From assembly GCF_003671765.1 (NCBI RefSeq), contig NZ_QPIB01000008.1, positions 445,224-509,223 on the forward strand: DNA of 64,000 nucleotides, read 5' to 3'. The stretch comes from Xenophilus sp. E41 (GTDB lineage: Bacteria; Pseudomonadota; Gammaproteobacteria; Burkholderiales; Burkholderiaceae_C). The position numbers and the translations under genes are program-made. Below, piece after piece: positions 55,958 through 64,000 of this stretch; the first letter of the stretch is position 1; each line of letters opens with the position of its first letter. The notes under the pieces were generated by a model that was given only the letters and a program-made list of their open reading frames with translations, did not search any database and was not told the origin of the DNA.

Positions 55958-57134
55958 TCAAAGGGCCGTGAGCCCCTCGACGAGCTCTTGCCGGCCCAGC
56001 GATCGCGTCTGCCCGTTCGCCCAGGCCAGCACGTCGTAGCCATTGCTGTAGAGCACGGTGCCGTCGGCCGCCAGGTCGAAATGCGCGACGTGCGAGGCGA
56101 TCACGCGCGAGCTCGCGCGGCGACCCTCCTGCGCGATGAGCTGCCACGAACCCGGCACGAGGTTGCCGGCGTACTGCGGATCGGTGCGCACCTTCGACAG
56201 CTCGATCATGCGGCCGTGCAGCCAGAGCTTGCCCAGGTCCTGGTCGAGTTCCGGTGCACGGGGTCCGCCCGCCGAGCGCAGCGGTTCCTTGCCGTAGATC
56301 ATCGAGAAGAAGTTGAGGTACCCGAACACCGCCTTGCCCAGCCGCAGCGGCATGAGCAGCGCGTCCTTCACGGCCGAGCCGGCCTGCTCGTGCGCCGGCC
56401 GCTCGACCGGCCGGCGGATGGCATAGAGCGTGCCGTCGGCCGCGATGCGCGGCGCGATGAAGTCGTGCGCCGGGTCGTCGAGCAGGCTGTCCATCTGGCC
56501 CGCGCGGTAGTCCAGCCAGTGCACGGTCGAATGCGCCATGGCGACCACGGCGCCGCTCTCCGGATGGCGGGCCACGCCATACGACTGGTAGACGAGCGTC
56601 GAAGCTGCGCCGGGCATGGTCGCGGGTGCGGCGTCCAGGCTGTCGCCGCCGGTGATCGCGCCCTTGGCGTTGCCGTCCTCGTCGAAGACCTCGAGCTGCG
56701 CCGTGCCGTCGGGTTGCCCCATCGCCAGCACGATGTGGCCGGCCTGCGGCACGTAGGCCATGCCCAGCACCGGCACCTGCTGCCGATGGAACAGGCGCAG
56801 CTCCCGCTGCTCGTCGAGCAGGTAGCGGAACAGCCCGACGCTGCGTCCCACGCTCAGCACGTAGTACAGCGTGTTCGCGTCCGCACCACGGCAGGCGTAG
56901 TGAAAGCGCGCGGGCGCCAGCGCGCCGCCGGCCCCGCCGCGGCCCCACAGCGACGCACCCGACAGCATGCCGCTGCCGCCGCCCTCGCGCTCGGCATGCT
57001 TCCAGGGACGTGGTGCGGCGGCTGTCGGCCTCGCGCTGCAGCATCTCGCGCGCGAAGGTGGATTCGATCTGCCGGTCGCCGCTCGCGCCGCGGCGCAGCC
57101 ACAGCTCGCCATTCGTGATCGACAGGTGCTCCAC
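55958..57134 (-). pseudogene. frameshifted hypothetical gene
   Basis: The gene starts at GTG 57134 after GAGGGG, reading MEHLSITNGELWLRRGASGD ... RREADSRRTTS-type sequence to residue 43 (Ser). At that point the frame is lost. The rest of the protein (WKHAEREGGGSGM ... ANTLYYVLSVGRSVGLFRYL and on to LVEGLTAL) lies in the next frame. Removing one base from the GGG at 57005-57007 joins the two parts as TTSWKHAERE and gives 391 codons without a stop. The product looks like a beta-propeller-type cytoplasmic protein (VFDEDGNAKGAITGGDSLDA, VAMAHSTVHWLDY). Function unknown. It is either a true frameshift or a sequencing error in a run of three. Confidence 0.75.
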
Positions 57135-57239
57135 GTTCCCCTCCGTTCGTCAAAGCGCGAAAGTGTAAGAGGCCGCCCGGACGACAGGGCGCGACGCAAC
57201 GCTCTGCTAGGCTCACGACCTTTTCGCCCGGACCTCCCC

Positions 57240-58472
57240 ATGAACCCCGACGCCGCCAAACTCTGGCAGAGCCCGCGCTGGGCCCTCGCCGCCCTGCTCG
57301 CGGTGCTGGGCATGCTGGGCCCCTTCTCGATCGACACCTACATCCCGGCCTTCTCGGGCATCCAGGCATCGATCGGCGCGACGCCGGTGGAAATGCAACA
57401 GACGCTGTCGGCCTACCTCTTCGGCTTCGCCTTCATGAATCTGTTCCACGGCGCGCTGTCGGACAGCTTCGGGCGCCGCCCGGTCGTGCTGGTGGGCATC
57501 GCCGTGTTCACGCTGGCCTCGCTGGGCTGCGCGCTGTCGCAGACCATCGGGCAGCTCGTCTTCTTCCGCGCGCTGCAAGGGCTGTCGACCGGTGCCGGCA
57601 TCGTGGTGTCGCGCGCGGTGATCCGCGACATGTTCCCGCCGGCCGAGGCGCAGAAGGTGATGAGCCAGGTGACGATCTACTTCGGCATCGCACCGGCCAT
57701 CGCGCCCATCGTGGGCGGCTTCCTCTTCGTGCACCTGGGCTGGCACAGCATCTTCTGGTTCCTGGTCGGCGTGGGCGTGGTGCTGTTCGTGGCCAACTTC
57801 AAGCTGCTGCCCGAGACGCTGCATGCGACCCAGCGCCAGCCTTTTCGCGCGCGCGACCTGATGCGCGGCTACTGGCAGCTGTGCTCGGACCCGCGCTTCC
57901 TGCTGCTTGCGCTGGCCAGCGGCGTGCCCTTCAACGGCATGTTCCTGTACGTGCTGTCGGCCCCGGCCTTCCTGGGCGACCACCTCAAGCTCGCGCCCAC
58001 GCAGTTCTTCTGGTTCTTCCTGCTCACCATCGCCGGCATCATGGGCGGCGCGTGGGCCAGCGGGCGCAAGGCGGGCAAGGTGGCGCCCAAGCGGCAGATC
58101 CGCGACGGCTTCTTCATCATGCTGCTGACCTCGCTGGTCAACGTGGCGGCCAACGCGTTCTTCGAGCCGCATCCGCTGTGGGCCTTGTGGCCCATCGCGG
58201 TGTTCGCCTTCGGCTGGGCGCTCATGGTCCCGGTGGTCACGCTGCTGGTGCTCGACCTGCACCCCGCGCGACGCGGCATGGCCTCGTCGCTGCAGGCCGT
58301 GATCGGCTCGACGGCCAACGGCATCGTGGCCGGCGCCATTGCACCGCTGGTGATGCACTCGCCGCTCGGCCTGGCGCTGACCTCGCTGCTGATGATGGGC
58401 GTCGGCCTGGTGGCGTGGGCGTGGCTGCACCGGCGCTGGCCCGAGATCGGGCGCGCCGCCGAGGTGGCCTGA
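57240..58472 (+). CDS. Bcr/CflA-type multidrug efflux MFS transporter
   Basis: A 410-residue MFS protein with twelve membrane helices. The Bcr/CflA signatures are visible: GPFSIDTYIPAFSGIQASIG at helix 1, GALSDSFGRRPVVLVGIAVF in loop 2-3, and GLSTGAGIVVSRAVIRDMFP at helix 4-5. Relatives export bicyclomycin, chloramphenicol and other compounds; the actual substrate is unknown. The start ATG is at 57240. Confidence 0.92.
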   Translation: MNPDAAKLWQSPRWALAALLAVLGMLGPFSIDTYIPAFSGIQASIGATPVEMQQTLSAYLFGFAFMNLFHGALSDSFGRRPVVLVGIAVFTLASLGCALSQTIGQLVFFRALQGLSTGAGIVVSRAVIRDMFPPAEAQKVMSQVTIYFGIAPAIAPIVGGFLFVHLGWHSIFWFLVGVGVVLFVANFKLLPETLHATQRQPFRARDLMRGYWQLCSDPRFLLLALASGVPFNGMFLYVLSAPAFLGDHLKLAPTQFFWFFLLTIAGIMGGAWASGRKAGKVAPKRQIRDGFFIMLLTSLVNVAANAFFEPHPLWALWPIAVFAFGWALMVPVVTLLVLDLHPARRGMASSLQAVIGSTANGIVAGAIAPLVMHSPLGLALTSLLMMGVGLVAWAWLHRRWPEIGRAAEVA

Positions 58473-58571
58473 GCTGCACAGCGGCGCGCGTCAAGCGCCC
58501 GGCCGAGCGGGCCTGCACCGGGCAGGGCCATGCAAAGTCGCGCCCGCGCAGGCGTGGCTTCACACATTAAA

Positions 58572-58622
58572 TTGCCCTGCAGCGCTCGCCCAGCATGCGC
58601 GAGCCGCTATCGTTTCCGTAGC
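58572..58622 (+). repeat. dispersed palindromic repeat, copy 9
   Basis: CTGCAGCGCTCG, loop, CGCGAGCCGCTATCGTTTCCGTAGC. It lies between the Bcr/CflA gene and the SMR gene, in the 230-base gap that otherwise shows only the SMR leader. Confidence 0.65.
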
Positions 58623-58702
58623 AGATCGGCCAGGGCGATCCCGCAGCGCTGCACATCGTCGATCGACCGGGGGGCGGTCCCCGTCCTGACAGGAGACTGC
58701 AC

Positions 58703-59023
58703 ATGGCCTGGACCGTCCTTTTCATCGCCGGCCTGCTCGAGACCGGCTGGGCCATCGGCCTGAAATACACCGAAGGCTTCACGCGGCTGTGGCCCTCGGT
58801 GGGCACCGTGCTCGCGATGGTGCTCAGCGTCGTGCTGCTGGGCTGGGCCATGAAGACCCTGCCCGTCGGCACCGCCTACGCGGTGTGGACCGGCATCGGC
58901 GCCGTCGGCACCGTGGTACTGGGCATCGTGCTCTTCCACGAGCCGGCGACGGCCGCGCGCCTGGGATGCGTCGCGCTGATCGTGGCGGGGATCCTCGGGC
59001 TGAAGCTCACCAGCGCGGCCTGA
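58703..59023 (+). CDS. SMR transporter, SugE/Gdx (guanidinium exporter) type
   Basis: A 106-residue four-helix small multidrug-resistance protein. The essential Glu is Glu13 in [20 protein letters not shown]. That GWAIGLKY and [20 protein letters not shown] pattern is typical of SugE/Gdx, which exports guanidinium, rather than EmrE. AGGAG lies seven to eight bases before the ATG. No guanidine riboswitch could be recognised upstream. Confidence 0.9.
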   Translation: MAWTVLFIAGLLETGWAIGLKYTEGFTRLWPSVGTVLAMVLSVVLLGWAMKTLPVGTAYAVWTGIGAVGTVVLGIVLFHEPATAARLGCVALIVAGILGLKLTSAA

Positions 59024-59225
59024 GGCGCCGCAGCGGCGGTTGTCGCGGGCCGACATCCGCAGCGCGCCGGCTGGCCGGTGGCCCGCTGACGCCAGCCATC
59101 AATGCCGGCGCACCGGAGGCCCCGCGCTGCGCATCGGAGCCCCAACAGCCGGCATGCGATAACATTGAGTTACATATGTTTATAAATGTGGACGCGTCAT
59201 CGCGTCCCACCGGCCGCCTGTGCGC

Positions 59226-59232
59226 GGAGGAG
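59226..59232 (+). promoter_or_regulatory. strong ribosome binding site for the autotransporter
   Basis: GGAGGAG lies five bases before the GTG at 59238 and decides that start. An AT-rich island at about 59158-59190 (with ACATATGT) upstream probably holds the promoter. Confidence 0.7.
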
Positions 59233-59237
59233 ACCTC

Positions 59238-62200
59238 GTGAACCGCGTCCACCGAACCATCTTCAACCCCGCCCGAGGCCTGCACCAGGTCGTCTCGGAA
59301 CTCACGCGCGCAACGGCGGCAGGCGCACGCACGGGCAGTGCGCTGCGGCAGGGTGATCCGGGCCAGGCGTCACGGCGCATGTGGGGCGTTGCGCTCGCAC
59401 CGTGCGCGCTCGCCGCGGCAGCCGCGTGCGCTCCGGCCGTCGGCTGGGCCCAGGCCTATCAGTACGGCAGCAGCGGGGCCAGCCTCGTCACTCCGGGCAG
59501 CCCGACCCTGTACGGCGGCGGCGCCGGCGGCATCGGCGGCGGCGGCGGGGGTGCCTCCAGCACCAGCACCTTCGGCTCCGACACCGTCGGCGGCGATGGC
59601 GGGGGCACGGGCGCCGGCGGCGGGGGCAGCCTCTTCGGCAACGGCGGCAACGCCATCGCGGCGGACGTGGAGCAGCCGTCCGGCTCGGTCCTGAACGGCG
59701 CACTGAGCGCGAGCGCGGTTTACATCGGTGGCAGCGGCAGCGGGGGCGGTGGCGCCTACGGCACCACGCCCGGCGCCACAGGCAATCGGGGCGCCGACGC
59801 GACCCTCTCCGTCACCGGCGGCGGTGCCCTCACGGTCACCGGTGAACTGCGGGTGGGCGGCGCGGGCGGCGGTGCCGGCGCGGGGACGACCGGTGTGGCC
59901 AGCACCTCGGGGGGCGCCGGCGGGCAAGGCGGCGACGGCATCCTGCAGGTGGGCGGCGGCGCCACCGTGCAGGCGGGCACCCTGGTGATCGGCGGGCCGG
60001 TCGGCGGCGCTGCCACCAACGCCACCGGCGGCACGCCGGGTGCCGGCGGCAAGGGTGAGCTGCAGCTCACGGGCAGCGGGTCGATCGCGGCCGCAGGCGG
60101 CATCGTCGTCGGCGCCAACGGCAGCATCGTCGGCCAGCAGGGCGCCGGCAACAGCTTCACACTCCAGGGCCCCATCAGCGGCGCCGGCACGCTGTCGCAG
60201 ATCGGCTTCGGCACCACGGTGCTGACCGGCACGGCGAGTCACACCGGCGGCACCACGGTCACGGCCGGCGCCTTGCAGGTCGGCAATGGCGGCACGAGCG
60301 GAGCGATCGCGGGCAACGTGGCCGTCGGGGCCGTCGGGTCGCTGGTCTTCAACCGCAGCGACGCGTCCACCTACAGCGGCGTCGCGAGCGGCAGCGGCAC
60401 GCTGGTGCAGCGAGGGAGCGGCGTGCTCATGCTGACAGGCGACAACAAGATCAGTGGCGCCACGATCATTACCGCCGGCAGCACGTTGCAGGTCGGCAAC
60501 GGCGGTGCCACCGGCGCGCTCGGCAGCGGCGCGGTGGTCAACAACGGCACGCTCATCTTCGATCGCACCGGCAGCCTCGCCCAAACGGGGGCCATCGGCG
60601 GGGCCGGCAATCTGGTGCAAGGCGGCAGCGGCACGGTGACCTTGTCGGGCGCCAACACCTACACCGGCTCGACCAGCGTGACGGCGGGCACGCTCGCGGC
60701 CGGTGCCAAGAATGTGTTCGGCGACCACTCGAACGTCAGCGTTGGGCCGGCCGGGCAGCTCGCGCTCAACGGCTTCGACCAGACCATCGGTGCGCTGACT
60801 GGCAGCGGCACCGTCGCGCTCGGCGCGGGAACGCTCACGCTGTCGAGCAAGACCAGTGGCCTCGCCGTCTTCGGCGGCGACATCTCGGGCACGGGGGGCC
60901 TGGTCCAGGGGGCCGGCAATGTCCAGGTGCTCGCCGGCACCAACACCTACAGCGGCGCCACGCGCATCGATGCCGGCACCCTGCGCGCCGGCAGCAGGGG
61001 CGCCTTGCCGGCGACCACTGCCGTGCGCGTGGCGAGCGGCGCGACGCTGGACCTGAGCAGCTTCAGCCTCGGCATCGGCTCGTTGGGTGGCAACGGGAGC
61101 GTGACCCTGGGCAAAGGCACGCTGACCACCGGCCTGGACGGCACCAGCACCACCTTCGCGGGCTCGATCTCGGGCGCGGGCGGTCTCGTCAAGGAAGGCA
61201 CCGGGACCTTCACGCTGAGCGGGACCGGCAGCTACACCGGCACCACGGCGGTCAATCAGGGCACGCTGGCCGCGGGCGCGAACAATGCGCTCGCCGGCAC
61301 GTCGGCTTTCACCATTGCCAGCGGTGCCGCGCTGGATCTCGCAGGGTTCGACCAGTCGATCGCGTCGGTCGCCGGCAGCGGCGGCGTCGCCATGGGCGGC
61401 GGCGACCTGACGATCGGCGCAGGCAATGCCAGCAGCAGCTTCGACGGCGAGATCTCGGGTGCGGCCGGCCGCCTGATCAAGGAGGGCACGGGCACGCTCA
61501 CGCTCTCGGGCAAGAACAGCCATGCCGGCGGCACGGTGCTCAACAGCGGCACGCTGGTGGGCAACAGTGCAGGCGCCTTCGGCGCCGGCACGTTGACGAT
61601 CAACGGCGGCACGCTGGGCAGCAACGTCGACGTCGACAACGCGATGGCCATCAACGCCAGCTTCCGCCTGGCGCCGGGCTTCGACATGCGTGGGCCGGTG
61701 AGCTTGAACGCCACGCCAACGGTCACGCTGACAGGCCCTGGCCAATCGGAATGGTCCGGCGCCGTCAGCGGCAACCATGGCCTGACGATCGATGCCAGCA
61801 CCAAGGCCGGCACCTGGGCCGAGCTGGACCTCGCCGGCACCGCCTCCAACAGCTACACCGGCGTCACGACCGTGCAGGGCAACGCCATCGTGGGCCTGAG
61901 AAAGCAGAATGCCGTGGCCATCTCGGGCGACCTGACGATCCTAGGCAACAGTGCCGTGGGCAGCGCGGGGAACGAGCAGATCGCCGACACCGCGACGCTC
62001 ACCGTCAACAGCCAGGGCCGCACCGACTTGCCCTTCCCCGTCGAAGGCTTCTCGATGCTGGGGTTCATGGCCAGCCTGGCGCAGGTGGAAACCGTCGGCG
62101 CACTGCAGGGCCACGGCACGATCGGCCTGGGCAACGGCAAGCTCGTCGTCGGCCAGGGCAGCTTCAGTGGCACCATCGGCGATGGCGCCGCGGCGACCCA

Positions 62201-64000
62201 GCAGGGCCAGGGGCTAGGCCGGCTGGAGAAGACCGGCCCCGGCACGCTGACCCTCTCGGGCGCCAACACGTACACCGGCGGCACGGCCCTCAAGGGCGGC
62301 ACCCTGGCCGTGGGCAACAACAGCGCCCTGGGCACCGGTGGCCTGGCGATGGACGACGGCACCACGCTGGCCTTCGCGGCCGACAACCTGACGATCGCCA
62401 ACCCGATCACGATGACGGGCACTGTCGACCCGACTTTCGACACCGGTGCCAACACGGCCACCCTCACGGGCGGCATCAGCGGCGCGGCCGACCTCACCAA
62501 GACGGGCACCGGCACGCTGATCCTGGGCGCTGCCAACAACACCTACACCGGCAGCACCACCGTCGCGCAGGGCACGCTGCGCGCAGGCGTGGCCAACGCC
62601 TTCGCACCCGCCAGTGCCACCACCATTGCGGCCGGTGCGACGCTGGACCTGGCCGGCCACTCCCAGACCCTGGCCTCCGTCAACAATGCCGGCACGGTGA
62701 GCCTCGCGGGGAGCACGCCCGGCACGGTGCTCACCGTCACCGGCCCGTGGGTGGGCAACAACGGCACGCTGGCGGTGGCCACGGCAGTGGGCAACGACGG
62801 CAGCCCGACCGACCGCCTGGTGCTCAGCGGCGCCAGCGCCGTGGCCAGCGGGAGCACGCGCATCGCCGTCACCAACATCGGCGGCCTGGGCGCGCAGACC
62901 ACGGGCAACGGCATCGCGATCGTGACGGCCGAGAACGGCGGCAGCATCGGCGCTGGCGCCTTCACGCTCGCGACCCCCGTCTCGGCCGGCGCCTACGACT
63001 ATCGGCTCAACACGACCAGCACCGGCAGCTACCTGACCAACCTCGTACCGGTCGTGCCCACCGATCCCGTCGCACCCACCAACCCGAACACTCCGGCCGC
63101 ACCGGCCGCGCCGGCCATCCCCACCTACCGCGCCGACGTCCCCCTGTACGCCGCCTTGCCCGAGCAGCTGCGCCAGTCCAACCTGGCCATGCTGGGCAAC
63201 CTGCACCAGCGCACGGGCGACGACGGCGGCACGGGCAGCAACAGCACCAGCCTCGAGCAGGGCTACCGCCAGGCCTGGGGCCGCGTGATCAGCATCGACC
63301 GCGACATCCAGCAATCGGGCACGGTCAGCCCGACCAGCTCCGGGCGCCTCACCGGCTTCCAGGCCGGCACCGACCTGTGGGCCAACGCCAACTGGCGCAC
63401 GGGCGTCTACGTCGGCCAGCTCGAAGGCGACATGAGCGTCACCGGCTTCGCCCGTGGTGTGGTGAACTACGCCGCCGGCTCCAACGACCTCCGAAGCCAG
63501 TACCTGGGTGCCTACGCCACCTGGAAGAACGACTCGGGCCTGTATGTCGACGGCGTGCTGCAGGCCGGGCGCCACCGCTACACGACGAGCCCCACGCTGG
63601 CCTTCTCCGGCAGCGGCAAGGGCGACAGCCTGCTGGCCTCCATCGAGGTGGGCCAGGCCTTCGCCATTGCCCCGAACTGGACCATCGAGCCCCAGCTGCA
63701 ACTGGTGCACCAGCGCCTGAGCCTGGACGACACCTCCATCACCGGCGCCTGGGTGCACCAGAACACCGACGGTGGATGGATGGCCCGTGCCGGCGTGCGC
63801 ATCAAGGGCGAGTTCCAGACCGGCATGGGCACCCTGCAGCCCTATGCACGGGTGAACGTCTACAAGCGCAGCAGCGGCACGGACACCACGAGCTTCATCG
63901 GCCCGGCGGCCAGCACGCCGATCCTGACGAGGACGGGCGGCACGAGCAGCGAGGTGGCGCTGGGCGCGACCTGGCAGCTGAGCCAGAGCACGAGCCTGTA
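59238..64000 (+). CDS. autotransporter (type V secretion), 3' end outside the window
   Basis: An open frame of 1587 codons from GTG to the window edge. Residues 1-25 (MNRVHRTIFNPARGLHQVVS ...) match an extended signal peptide region, followed by a hydrophobic Ala-rich signal core ending WAQAY near residue 75. A Gly-rich stretch follows (about 80-300). The passenger then shows nine autotransporter-associated beta-strand repeats (60218-62570, such as LSGANTYTGSTSV). A Pro/Ala linker (about 63060-63120) leads into a C-terminal beta-barrel (RQAWGRVISIDRDIQQSG onward). About 280 barrel residues are present, so little is missing. Probable surface adhesin. No protease motif was seen. Confidence 0.93.
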   Translation, partial: MNRVHRTIFNPARGLHQVVSELTRATAAGARTGSALRQGDPGQASRRMWGVALAPCALAAAAACAPAVGWAQAYQYGSSGASLVTPGSPTLYGGGAGGIGGGGGGASSTSTFGSDTVGGDGGGTGAGGGGSLFGNGGNAIAADVEQPSGSVLNGALSASAVYIGGSGSGGGGAYGTTPGATGNRGADATLSVTGGGALTVTGELRVGGAGGGAGAGTTGVASTSGGAGGQGGDGILQVGGGATVQAGTLVIGGPVGGAATNATGGTPGAGGKGELQLTGSGSIAAAGGIVVGANGSIVGQQGAGNSFTLQGPISGAGTLSQIGFGTTVLTGTASHTGGTTVTAGALQVGNGGTSGAIAGNVAVGAVGSLVFNRSDASTYSGVASGSGTLVQRGSGVLMLTGDNKISGATIITAGSTLQVGNGGATGALGSGAVVNNGTLIFDRTGSLAQTGAIGGAGNLVQGGSGTVTLSGANTYTGSTSVTAGTLAAGAKNVFGDHSNVSVGPAGQLALNGFDQTIGALTGSGTVALGAGTLTLSSKTSGLAVFGGDISGTGGLVQGAGNVQVLAGTNTYSGATRIDAGTLRAGSRGALPATTAVRVASGATLDLSSFSLGIGSLGGNGSVTLGKGTLTTGLDGTSTTFAGSISGAGGLVKEGTGTFTLSGTGSYTGTTAVNQGTLAAGANNALAGTSAFTIASGAALDLAGFDQSIASVAGSGGVAMGGGDLTIGAGNASSSFDGEISGAAGRLIKEGTGTLTLSGKNSHAGGTVLNSGTLVGNSAGAFGAGTLTINGGTLGSNVDVDNAMAINASFRLAPGFDMRGPVSLNATPTVTLTGPGQSEWSGAVSGNHGLTIDASTKAGTWAELDLAGTASNSYTGVTTVQGNAIVGLRKQNAVAISGDLTILGNSAVGSAGNEQIADTATLTVNSQGRTDLPFPVEGFSMLGFMASLAQVETVGALQGHGTIGLGNGKLVVGQGSFSGTIGDGAAATQQGQGLGRLEKTGPGTLTLSGANTYTGGTALKGGTLAVGNNSALGTGGLAMDDGTTLAFAADNLTIANPITMTGTVDPTFDTGANTATLTGGISGAADLTKTGTGTLILGAANNTYTGSTTVAQGTLRAGVANAFAPASATTIAAGATLDLAGHSQTLASVNNAGTVSLAGSTPGTVLTVTGPWVGNNGTLAVATAVGNDGSPTDRLVLSGASAVASGSTRIAVTNIGGLGAQTTGNGIAIVTAENGGSIGAGAFTLATPVSAGAYDYRLNTTSTGSYLTNLVPVVPTDPVAPTNPNTPAAPAAPAIPTYRADVPLYAALPEQLRQSNLAMLGNLHQRTGDDGGTGSNSTSLEQGYRQAWGRVISIDRDIQQSGTVSPTSSGRLTGFQAGTDLWANANWRTGVYVGQLEGDMSVTGFARGVVNYAAGSNDLRSQYLGAYATWKNDSGLYVDGVLQAGRHRYTTSPTLAFSGSGKGDSLLASIEVGQAFAIAPNWTIEPQLQLVHQRLSLDDTSITGAWVHQNTDGGWMARAGVRIKGEFQTGMGTLQPYARVNVYKRSSGTDTTSFIGPAASTPILTRTGGTSSEVALGATWQLSQSTSL
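60218..62570 (+). repeat. autotransporter-associated beta-strand repeats (nine)
   Basis: Units of the form LxG-[NT]-x-Y-[ST]-G-x-T-x(2)-x-G-T-L recur nine times, spaced about 50-150 residues apart, each marking a turn of the passenger beta-helix. Near-identical DNA in LSGANTYTGSTSV and LSGANTYTGGTAL makes local recombination possible. Confidence 0.8.

Noticed and set aside
58473..58702. Guanidine riboswitch before the Gdx-type gene
   Set aside because: I could not find the conserved ACGR loops or paired elements of guanidine-I, -II or -III; the gap holds a dispersed repeat instead.
59370..61778. 802-codon open frame opposite the autotransporter
   Set aside because: Its Ala/Arg/Gly-rich translation comes from the repetitive Gly/Thr codons of the autotransporter.
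60218..62570. Possible tandem or CRISPR-like repeat array
   Set aside because: The similar segments are coding beta-strand repeats with variable spacing and sequence, not regular repeats with unique spacers.

Overview
The window is GC-rich chromosomal DNA from a betaproteobacterium, most likely Comamonadaceae and probably Variovorax or a close relative. I infer this from protein character, the EarP/Arg32 type of EF-P, the phasin, gene order (rpsF-priB-rpsR-rplI; surE-pcm-nlpD; dnaG-rpoD), and nine copies of a short palindromic repeat (GCGC-rich hairpin followed by GCTAT-N5-8-ATAGC) of a kind I associate with this family. Genus is not proven by the sequence alone. There is no phage, plasmid, IS element or CRISPR array. 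Most of the window is core genome with accessory islands.

Layout. 1-1675: ribosomal operon rpsF-priB-rpsR-rplI (minus; rplI cut by the window edge) and an unknown gene. 1794-5311: ppsA and its regulator ppsR, divergent. 5419-6928: a MarR regulator with a palindrome abutting its start, and an FUSC-type membrane protein. 7004-10118: peroxide and iron-storage block ahpF, ahpC / bfr, with a good OxyR site over the ahpC -35 box. 10299-18408: an iron-regulated locus with three Fur boxes. It carries a PepSY-type membrane protein, a DUF2271 protein with an ApbE flavinylation motif, a DUF4198 protein, ApbE itself, a membrane-anchored flavodoxin/FNR reductase, a PiuC-type dioxygenase, Bfd, a tiny membrane ORF, TonB-ExbB-ExbD and HemP. 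18519-25199: a GlcG/HbpS-like protein, a BI-1 protein, rlmD, nlpD-pcm-surE (the rpoS slot is empty) and a quinone oxidoreductase. 25282-28335: H-NS-like protein, tRNA-His, PpiD-like foldase, tRNA-Val, hupB. 28559-32468: a catabolic module (tartrate/malate-type dehydrogenase, fluoroacetate-dehalogenase-like hydrolase, divergent LysR, EamA exporter). 32465-37056: pgsA, uvrC, earP, efp. 37186-46989: an HTH-Imm22-like fusion, enoyl-CoA hydratase, LOG protein, MFS exporter, rmuC, hydroxyacid reductase, NhaD-like antiporter, pncB. 47197-51105: csbD, a small periplasmic protein, a thioesterase, phasin with two direct-repeat operators, an SDR and a YihY protein. 51206-55849: dnaG and rpoD. 55958-59023: a frameshifted gene, a Bcr/CflA exporter and a Gdx-like SMR protein. 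59238-64000: a large autotransporter running off the window.

How the genes work together. The strongest system is the Fur-controlled locus. ApbE, a periplasmic protein with the D-x-x-T-G-A-T motif that ApbE modifies, a His-rich PepSY membrane protein and an NAD(P)H flavoreductase suggest a transmembrane electron route, perhaps for periplasmic ferric-chelate reduction, beside TonB-energised uptake (TonB-ExbBD) and iron release from bacterioferritin (Bfd). No outer-membrane receptor lies in the locus. The nearby bfr has lost one ferroxidase ligand. The dispersed repeat has entered coding sequence in frame in rlmD and dnaG and supplies the C-terminus of the YihY protein.
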